11,506 nucleotides of DNA from assembly GCA_017428285.1 (NCBI GenBank), contig JAFRRE010000135.1, positions 1-11,506 of the forward strand. The letters are read 5' to 3'. The stretch's first letter is position 1. Each line of letters starts with the position of its first letter. This DNA comes from Bacteroidales bacterium. Lineage in GTDB: Bacteria > Bacteroidota > Bacteroidia > Bacteroidales > F082. Both the position numbers and the translations under genes were made by a program. Below the pieces are notes generated by a model. It was not told where the DNA came from and did no database searches. It saw only the letters and a list, made by a program, of their open reading frames with translations. Positions 6,401-11,506 of this stretch are shown here, piece after piece.

Positions 6401-7544
6401 TGAGCTCATAATTGATGAGCTTTTCCACTTGTTGTTGGCAGTCACTGGCATCATAGGCCAATACTCTGCTGATGGCCAAGTCGGGGATACTGTCGCCGTT
6501 CATGTCGGCGAAAGGGTTGTCAGTGGGGTAGTTATAGACTGCATACCAATCTTCTGGGCTGTTAAAGATATAGGGTTTGAGACCAAAGTCTGAATTGGCG
6601 ATTTGGTTTCCGCCGAACAGTAGAACTGCCGCTGGTGGGATGATCCAGCTTTCGTAAGCGTTGAGGATATAGTTTCGGATGTCTTCAGGCTCGTTACTGC
6701 CGCAATCGGCGGTGGTGACAACCTTGGTGAGAATGCCTTGCTTTGTGCGGAATTGTTTCAAGGTGTCGGCCCAGGCCATGAAAGCTGAGTCATCAAGCGT
6801 GATGATGAGGTATTCACAGCCTTCTTCCCGGTTTTGGATAGCTTCGTTGAGGCGTTCGTAATAATGTGCCTCGGGCAACATGTTGCTGTTGATGACCAAG
6901 TCGCGGAGAATGCCGTCCCATGCGGGATTGCGGTAACGTGCATCGCCAAATTGACCATTGCTGCCTTCAAAGCTGATTTCGATGTCCATGTCATAGATGA
7001 CTTCCAAAGTCTTCTTGACAGGGTTGTAGCGGAAGGGTGTGATGTTGAGCATCACTACATCCAAGCCTCGGATTTGGGTGGCCTGTGCAATAGTCACATT
7101 TTCGGATGGGAAGTTGGCATCCTTGCCGAAGACGCTCATGTCCTTGCGCAACTTGGGCTGTTCCGCAGCATTGTTCAAAATCACTTCTGCAGCAGGCATA
7201 AGGTCGATGCTGTTAAAGGTCTGGCTGCCGTTTTCTTTGACTTTGACGTTGACCTTGGCACCGCTTGGAACAGCAATGTAGTGGTTCTCGAAAGGCAGGT
7301 TGGGCAGACCTTCGGCGAATGATCCAAAGCTGCCTTTTATGATGATCTCCTGACCTTGAGCATCACCATTTTTGTAGTTGGCGACGGTAATTTCGTTGAG
7401 GGTGTAATGCAGCGAAAGTCCTGAAGCGGTGCTGCTTTCGATATTGAGACCTTGGGGCGCATCGGTGCGGAAACGATAGGTCTCTTGAGCATTCAGTAGA
7501 CTGAAAGTGCAAATGATGGTGAGGAGGGTAAAAATGTGTTTCAT
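3435..7544 (-). CDS. Secreted gingipain-family (C25) cysteine peptidase with T9SS sorting domain
   Basis: A 1369-aa predicted cell-surface or secreted peptidase. A signal peptide (1-19/20, ending LLNAQ) is followed by a C25-type propeptide (to about 240) and a catalytic domain (about 243-650). The dyad is His501 in YRDHSS and Cys533 in FSIGCLNND, 32 residues apart, much as in gingipains; CLSEAF (547-552) matches the conserved CFAEA of that family. An Ig-like segment (about 650-735), an EF-hand-like loop DQDGNGQLDYGE (747-758), a jelly-roll-like module (about 963-1103), Ig/PKD-like domains (about 1113-1277) and a type A T9SS sorting domain (1290-1369, starting FDLFPNPTDGK) follow. Another calcium-loop-like motif DMNGDSIPD is at 347-355. 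The S1-pocket specificity cannot be read, so Arg or Lys cleavage should not be assumed. Its promoter is at 7570-7600. A sortase-like PorU role is less likely given the many accessory modules. Confidence 0.93.
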   Translation of the reverse strand: MKHIFTLLTIICTFSLLNAQETYRFRTDAPQGLNIESSTASGLSLHYTLNEITVANYKNGDAQGQEIIIKGSFGSFAEGLPNLPFENHYIAVPSGAKVNVKVKENGSQTFNSIDLMPAAEVILNNAAEQPKLRKDMSVFGKDANFPSENVTIAQATQIRGLDVVMLNITPFRYNPVKKTLEVIYDMDIEISFEGSNGQFGDARYRNPAWDGILRDLVINSNMLPEAHYYERLNEAIQNREEGCEYLIITLDDSAFMAWADTLKQFRTKQGILTKVVTTADCGSNEPEDIRNYILNAYESWIIPPAAVLLFGGNQIANSDFGLKPYIFNSPEDWYAVYNYPTDNPFADMNGDSIPDLAISRVLAYDASDCQQQVEKLINYELNPSTDPHYYDHPVISSGYQKEKWFTISSQCFNNFVSNRLGKHPSNLYHKYYYEDGDPTPPDSIWSVAPNTDAVLDYFGPNGTNYIPLSIGILNDWQDMFDIQPVVDAMSEGSFLTFYRDHSSTDIWCCPWLKLKHLSLIKNEKPTFLFSIGCLNNDYWDNWSCPKCLSEAFLEAKTGAIGVIGTNNVTYSHYNDLTTWGMFDYLWPDYMPTLGSQTEPDFPYPSYSLVAGKLFLRQQTFLPYTTDTVKVEKTLNLFSYLGETYLSLYTEMPQPLAMDAPIFHTNDQWQYTFTAEEGATICLSNNNGIIAVVRATGETQSLMLPQMEVGEQFTLTATKKNRFRYEQVITVISSDYSFVYAKTATPNDQDGNGQLDYGEYSAFDLELHNVGRFASEGGQVTLRCNSPYITLLQDEVNYPHVEPGSSITLDNVFRIQIANDIPDQTLIRFGLNFNDGENIHTDSFEYLAYAPNLQIDPEFSITDTEGNPSTHILTEGTSLLSFTIKNNGSARSQATNTQIEIKAPFLTVEESQILSEGIEPNSSLCLTFPIKADGTENLGAWPQTQLKFQHGETEIQIDTIIQYGGIFENFETETLNPQFHWHTSNSLPQWEYCYDDAFEGQYSYQCILPDDSYTITWCRPVAYPLVAHPSNISFHYKSNKNGALFFSCDSGSVNGELSDGNNEWKYAEKRVPSRFGSVCWEIMVPVSQAQGDTLIAKIDNICFPPTHRPILNAGNDLISCEEDAVELVDAYAYDCNSIYWVTNGDGVFEDDTLVNTLYLPGSQDLENGEVTLSLYAIGNDTLVGTKRIHFVDEISLGQIMGESVVNKYANPVSQYAIEKQDGIRYLWQLEPANAGTIYDHNDAIDILWNLHEGDAEVTLSVMADNSCTMESVTKSISLIGYSTAEWHLTDFDLFPNPTDGKVNLVIGETLQGKAIVEVYNLLGEQMIAKKVSRLQKGETHTLDLSHLVSGLYIIKLSTENGSCSKKVSVR

Positions 7545-7569
7545 AGCTCAAAAAGTTTATTTCATGCGG

Positions 7570-7600
7570 CAAAAATACTGATTAAAATGAAATAAACAAA
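7570..7600 (-). promoter_or_regulatory. Promoter of the downstream C25 peptidase gene
   Basis: TTTG (7600-7597), a 19-nt spacer and TATTTTTG (7577-7570) on the minus strand match the Bacteroidota consensus. The leader would be about 20 nt. The -33 TTTG is the end of the T-tract of the terminator at 7601-7630, so the two signals are fused. Confidence 0.75.
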
Positions 7601-7630
7601 AAAAATGCGCCATTTTTTTTGCGCATTTTT
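7601..7630 (-). terminator. Intrinsic terminator after the upstream C25 gene
   Basis: A perfect 10-bp inverted repeat, AAAAATGCGC (7601-7610) and GCGCATTTTT (7621-7630), with a 10-nt loop. On the minus strand the stem ends in GCGC followed by an eight-T run (7606-7599 region), 27 nt after the stop codon of the peptidase gene ending at 7657. It should separate transcription of the two paralogues. Confidence 0.85.
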
Positions 7631-7656
7631 CTTGTGTGCAATTGCTCGTTTAATAA

Positions 7657-10600
7657 TCAAGGCATGACAACAATCCTGACATTGGTCACGATGTCGTTTT
7701 GAATGACCTGAAGCGTATAAACGCCGCTACCGCCGAACCTGGAAGTCGAAATGGTTGCAGTCCCTGAGCCCTGAGCATGTCGAAGGGTCGAAGGGCCGAA
7801 TTCATATACCACTCTTCCTGTCAAATCGATGACACGAAGAGTGGCATCACCGTCTTGATGAATCCTTACATGTATCATGTCGTTTGCAGGGTTGGGATAC
7901 ACTTCAATGTTAGCGGTTCCCAGCTCATGGATTCCTGTCGAGTTGAATACGTTGACGAGAATAGGCTCTGAAACAGCAGTAGCACCACAGGGGTTCTCAT
8001 AGCGGTAGCTGATGCTGGCCTGGCCGCGGTAGCCGCTGGCCCATTCCACAAGGGCTTGATGGCCTTCACCAGTGATGGAGCCCGCTGTTGAAGGCTCGAT
8101 AATCCAAGTATAAACGGCATTGCTATTTTCTTCACCAAGATATGTGCTTTGGCTGACCAAACGCAGATCGATTTCGGCTTCTCCGGAGGGCATTTCAGGC
8201 GTATGGCTTGGGTCGAAGCTGGGCAGAAGGTTCACGGTTACCATGCTGCTTTGTTGGCTTTCATCGTATGCTGATGTACCGGTGAGAGTGAGTTCCACCT
8301 GGCCATTCTCCTTGTCGGCTTCACCAAAGGTATAGGTTGGATACTCAGCATTGACATCGTCGAAAGAGCCATCTCCGTTGGTGGTCCATTCGAGACCCGC
8401 TTGGTTGTAGATATATCCTTCAGGAGTAAATGTGCCGTTGGAGCAGGCCTCTGTGTCGTTGCCGGCGTAAAGTACCATCTTGGCGAAGGGTGGGAAGCAT
8501 AAATGGTCAATCATGGCAGCATCTTCGCCAGCACTGCCACTTTCGTCTTTCTTGTAGGAAAATCGTATGACGTTGGTTCCTTCGTGCAACTCAAATTCTG
8601 AACGTTCCCATTCGCCAATGCCACTCCATGAAGCGACTTCCTGACCGTTTATGGTGAGGATAAGCATGTCGTTTTCTTCAGTTGAAGTCTTGTGATAGAA
8701 CGAGAACATGCCATCGGCATCGGCTTTGTAGCCGATGTTAAGGTTTGCGGTAGCCTTGTCGGCGAGGTTTGGTGAGCGAAGGCAATGGCCTCCCATGGCA
8801 GTGGAGTCTTCAACGATGGTCCATTTCTTGCCACCTGAGCCTAAATTCCATTGCATATCTTCGCTAAGGGTCTCGCCTTCAAAATCCTCGGTGATATATC
8901 CCAGATTAATGTGGTCTTCAAGGTATTTGGTGTGGTATCCGTTTTCGGCTTGAAGTTGGTAGTTGATAATGCCATCAACTGCATCTTCATCGGCACGGGC
9001 AAGGAAGGTGACATACCCCGAGGCTCCTGCTTCAATGGCCGGGATGGTAACTCTGTTCTCATCAATGTGGAGGAATGGAGCCAAGAGATTGAATTTGTTG
9101 TTGATCTCCGTCGATTTGCTGCCCCCTTGGTTTTCAAGGCTAAAGGTTATATACGAGGATTCCCCTTTCATTAGGCGATCCATCTCAATGCCATCCAAAT
9201 CGGTGATGCGGAGTCCGGCAAATCTCAGGTTGGGTGCTTTTATGGTGAGCATTAGACTGTCGATGAATGTGTAGTCAGCGTTTTCCATCTTTAGGTAAAA
9301 CTTCACCTTTTCCTGATCGTTCAGCTCATCGCCGAAATGTACGGTGAAGGCATTGTTTTGCATTTGGGTCTCATTGGCGTTCATGCCGTTGTATGCGAAT
9401 GTGCTTTGCGTGATTTCTACGGCGGGATGGCTGCAGGATAGGGTGGCGTTGAAGTTGTCTAACGCGGAAAAGCCCACATTATGCAAACTGATGCCGAAAT
9501 GGCAGGTCTCGTTGTAGTCGGGGGCTTGGTTGTCGTTGCCTTCCTCATCATTGATTTCGATGGCATCGAAAATCAGGTAGGGCTCTTCCGTGGAAATGGT
9601 CTTGATGAGGTGCTCGTAACGGTAATAGTCCTGCTTGGTGATGGTGAGCTTCACCATGGTGCCTACTTCTTGTGGTGTGACGGTGATGGTTTGTGTGTCG
9701 CCAGTGGCAATGTCGAAGCCGATGATTTGTCCGTTGGCGGTCAGGCAGATGGTGGCACCTTCATCGGCTTTCAGTGTGTATTGGTCACTGCCTGTGGGTA
9801 ACACGGGCAGCATCTCCACAGTAAGGTGCTGTGGCACCTCGCTGTAAAGGTTCATGTATGCGTCGCCGTGCTGGTGGAACAGGTAGTAGGTAATCTCTTT
9901 CCAGTATTCATCGGTCCACGAGGACTGTCTGAGGAAGTATTTCCCGGCGGCATTGCCGAAGGCGGGATGGATGAAGTTGGTGGCATGTTGCGTGCCGTAG
10001 GTGGGCATGAAATCGGGCCACATGTTGTCGTATACGCCCCAAACGTAGATGTCGTTGACGAAGGAATAGGAGACCTCGGTGGCGGCGATGAGTCCCAAAG
10101 CACCGTATTGGTGGCGGTGAAACGCTTCGGCGAAACATTCTCCGTTGACACCACCATAGTTGAACCTGCCCGTTAGGCAGTTGTTCGACATGACATAAGT
10201 GAGGCTAGTGTTGGTCAGTCGTTTGATATAGCCGATACCGTAGCTAGGTTCGCCCCATAGCTCCTCAGCACCATGGTCGCGGTGTTGGATGATGAAGGCT
10301 CCTTTATTGATGGCTTCGTTTACCGAGTTGCCCGTTGCACTCCAGTCAGTGAGGTGCGACATGGTCTGTGGGATATAGCCGCAACCTGAAGGTCCAAAAT
10401 AGCCAAGCACTTCGTTGGTGTGTTCGTAAGTCGACCAACGGCTGCCTGGTGTGCCTTGGTAGATGGCGTTTTGGCGGACAGGGTGTTTGCCGAGCTCCAG
10501 TTCCCAGAAACCGTTCACCACCTCAGAGCAGAGTTGGAACCAACGCTCCAATTGGAATCCCATGGCAGTGATGGGGTGATCGTAGAAGTCGGGGTCGGTG

Positions 10601-11506
10601 GGAGGGGTGCGCTCATATTCGAGGTCTTTTTTGATCATGTGGTACATCTCTTCATAGTCGCGACCCGTGATGCGGCCTAGGACGATTTGGGGCATGTGGT
10701 TGTTGCCCATCACAGAATAGATATGATCGGAAATATAGGGGTTGTAACCGTCGCCACCTGGGTGGTTGTTCATGGTATAGGATACGATGCCTTGCGTGCC
10801 ATCTGTGTTGTGGTCGCCCAAAAGGAGCACGGCCGCAGGAGGCATGTCCCAGTTGTAGTAGGCGTTGCGAATGAAGTTTCTGATAGCCGTCTGGTCATTG
10901 CCTCCGCATTGCGAAACAGTGAAGACCTCTGTGGGAACGCCTTGTTCGGTTCTGAATTGCTTGATGCTGTCGGCTAACTGGATGAAATCCTCATTGTCGG
11001 GGGTGATGATCATGTATTCACAGCCTGTCTCACGGCTTTCGTAGTGTTTGCGGAGACGTTCGCCATAGTCCACTTCGGGCAGGACATCGCGGTTGAGGAT
11101 GATGTCTTGCAGGATTTGGTCCCATTCAGGAGTGCGGTAGCGGAGGTCACCATAGGTGCCGTCGCCGCCTTTCACGTCAAGTTGCAGCTCTATGTCACTG
11201 TAAACGATGAGCTCTTTGGTCACAGGATTGTATTGGAAAGGCATAACGCCCACTTGCACCATTTGCACGCCACGGATGGTTTCGACCTCCGAAATTTGGA
11301 AAGGCTTCTCAGGATAAAAAGCATTGCGTCCATAGATATTCATGTCTTTCTCGTAAACCGCAGTGGAGTTGTCGTCATCGAGTTGGGGCATTGCCGCAGG
11401 GATGAGGTCGACATTGCTGATGACCTTGGTCTTGGATGAGGCCATTTTCAGCTTGGCTGTCGCTCCGTTAGGGATGGCGACAAAAGTGCTGCTGCTCGGT
11501 AGGTCA
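7657..11506 (-). CDS. Second gingipain-family (C25) peptidase with T9SS sorting domain (N-terminus beyond right edge)
   Basis: A paralogue of the gene at 3435-7544 in the same orientation; 1282 residues are visible and the frame is open to the window edge, so the signal peptide and early propeptide are missing. Numbering from the internal Met at 11445-11443, the catalytic His is 391 (RDHG, codon 10275-10273) and the Cys is 423 (NNCLTG, codon 10179-10177), again 32 apart, with CFAEAF at 437-442. Then come Ig-like segments, a jelly-roll-like module (about 8490-8905), Ig- and PKD-like domains (about 7945-8480) and a type A sorting domain (about 7660-7911, starting IEVYPNPAND). Inside the sorting domain, GPSTLRHAQGSG is encoded by a dispersed repeat (7760-7797). 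An internal ATG at 11445 should not be taken as the start, because homology to the paralogue's AVPSGAKVNVKV region continues upstream as AIPNGATAKLKM. Confidence 0.92.
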   Translation of the reverse strand, partial: DLPSSSTFVAIPNGATAKLKMASSKTKVISNVDLIPAAMPQLDDDNSTAVYEKDMNIYGRNAFYPEKPFQISEVETIRGVQMVQVGVMPFQYNPVTKELIVYSDIELQLDVKGGDGTYGDLRYRTPEWDQILQDIILNRDVLPEVDYGERLRKHYESRETGCEYMIITPDNEDFIQLADSIKQFRTEQGVPTEVFTVSQCGGNDQTAIRNFIRNAYYNWDMPPAAVLLLGDHNTDGTQGIVSYTMNNHPGGDGYNPYISDHIYSVMGNNHMPQIVLGRITGRDYEEMYHMIKKDLEYERTPPTDPDFYDHPITAMGFQLERWFQLCSEVVNGFWELELGKHPVRQNAIYQGTPGSRWSTYEHTNEVLGYFGPSGCGYIPQTMSHLTDWSATGNSVNEAINKGAFIIQHRDHGAEELWGEPSYGIGYIKRLTNTSLTYVMSNNCLTGRFNYGGVNGECFAEAFHRHQYGALGLIAATEVSYSFVNDIYVWGVYDNMWPDFMPTYGTQHATNFIHPAFGNAAGKYFLRQSSWTDEYWKEITYYLFHQHGDAYMNLYSEVPQHLTVEMLPVLPTGSDQYTLKADEGATICLTANGQIIGFDIATGDTQTITVTPQEVGTMVKLTITKQDYYRYEHLIKTISTEEPYLIFDAIEINDEEGNDNQAPDYNETCHFGISLHNVGFSALDNFNATLSCSHPAVEITQSTFAYNGMNANETQMQNNAFTVHFGDELNDQEKVKFYLKMENADYTFIDSLMLTIKAPNLRFAGLRITDLDGIEMDRLMKGESSYITFSLENQGGSKSTEINNKFNLLAPFLHIDENRVTIPAIEAGASGYVTFLARADEDAVDGIINYQLQAENGYHTKYLEDHINLGYITEDFEGETLSEDMQWNLGSGGKKWTIVEDSTAMGGHCLRSPNLADKATANLNIGYKADADGMFSFYHKTSTEENDMLILTINGQEVASWSGIGEWERSEFELHEGTNVIRFSYKKDESGSAGEDAAMIDHLCFPPFAKMVLYAGNDTEACSNGTFTPEGYIYNQAGLEWTTNGDGSFDDVNAEYPTYTFGEADKENGQVELTLTGTSAYDESQQSSMVTVNLLPSFDPSHTPEMPSGEAEIDLRLVSQSTYLGEENSNAVYTWIIEPSTAGSITGEGHQALVEWASGYRGQASISYRYENPCGATAVSEPILVNVFNSTGIHELGTANIEVYPNPANDMIHVRIHQDGDATLRVIDLTGRVVYEFGPSTLRHAQGSGTATISTSRFGGSGVYTLQVIQNDIVTNVRIVVMP
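7760..7797. repeat. Single-arm REP-like repeat inside a coding region, with two microduplications
   Basis: The stretch can be read as GTC, CCTGAGC twice, ATG, TCGAAGGG twice, CC. Removing one copy of each duplicated word leaves 23 bases that match 292-314 of the purB-leader palindrome at 22 of 23 positions. The duplications add 7 and 8 bp, together 15 bp or five codons. No facing arm is found nearby. It encodes the loop between strands of the sorting domain in the upstream peptidase. Confidence 0.85.

Noticed and set aside
3435..7544. Assignment as PorU, the C25-family T9SS sortase
   Set aside because: Multiple Ig, jelly-roll and PKD-like modules, a cargo-type sorting domain and a tandem paralogue fit a secreted peptidase better; PorU identity is not excluded without a profile search.
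7557..7565. ATG AAA TAA mini-ORF in the leader of the complete C25 gene
   Set aside because: It would start at or before the predicted transcription start, and such short ORFs are common by chance.
7640..7660. Third copy of the period-8 leader repeat after the upstream peptidase gene
   Set aside because: Only short words such as TCGTTTAAT are shared; the match does not extend and there is no adjoining palindrome or start codon.

Overview
The window reads as a chromosomal segment of a Bacteroidales-type (Bacteroidota) bacterium that has a type IX secretion system (T9SS). Three things point there: two very large gingipain-family (C25) proteins, both with a C-terminal type A T9SS sorting domain; minus-strand promoters of the Bacteroidota form TTTG-N19/20-TAnnTTTG; and housekeeping genes (purB, class II fba) of Bacteroidales type lacking clear Shine-Dalgarno sites. 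Species cannot be named from the sequence alone.

Layout: positions 1-204 are the N-terminal 68 codons of purB (minus strand, running off the left edge). Positions 205-490 are a repeat-rich divergent intergenic region: the purB leader with a period-8 repeat and a palindrome, the purB promoter, and three copies of a 15-bp motif phased exactly 33 bp apart leading into the only plus-strand gene. That gene (491-1834) is an AAA_14/DUF4143 ATPase with a PD-(D/E)XK-like C-terminus. A bidirectional terminator (1850-1881) separates it from a convergent minus-strand operon, fba (2241-3248) followed 3 nt later by a small three-helix membrane protein (1911-2237). The fba leader (3249-3434) carries the same period-8 repeat as purB, next to a different, about 99-bp palindrome.

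The right two thirds hold two tandem paralogous secreted C25 cysteine peptidases on the minus strand: a complete 1369-aa gene (3435-7544) and the C-terminal 1282 residues of an upstream neighbour (7657-11506, running off the right edge). Both keep the catalytic His/Cys pair and the same order of propeptide, peptidase, Ig-like, jelly-roll, PKD-like and sorting domains. A terminator and a promoter fused head to tail lie between them, so they are probably separate transcription units.

The most unusual signals are non-coding or cross the coding boundary: the 33-bp phased repeats at the ATPase start, the shared leader architecture of purB and fba, and a copy of the purB-leader palindrome arm sitting in frame inside the sorting domain of the second peptidase, with two microduplications (7 and 8 bp) that together preserve the frame. 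No RNA genes, CRISPR array, insertion sequence or transposase was seen.
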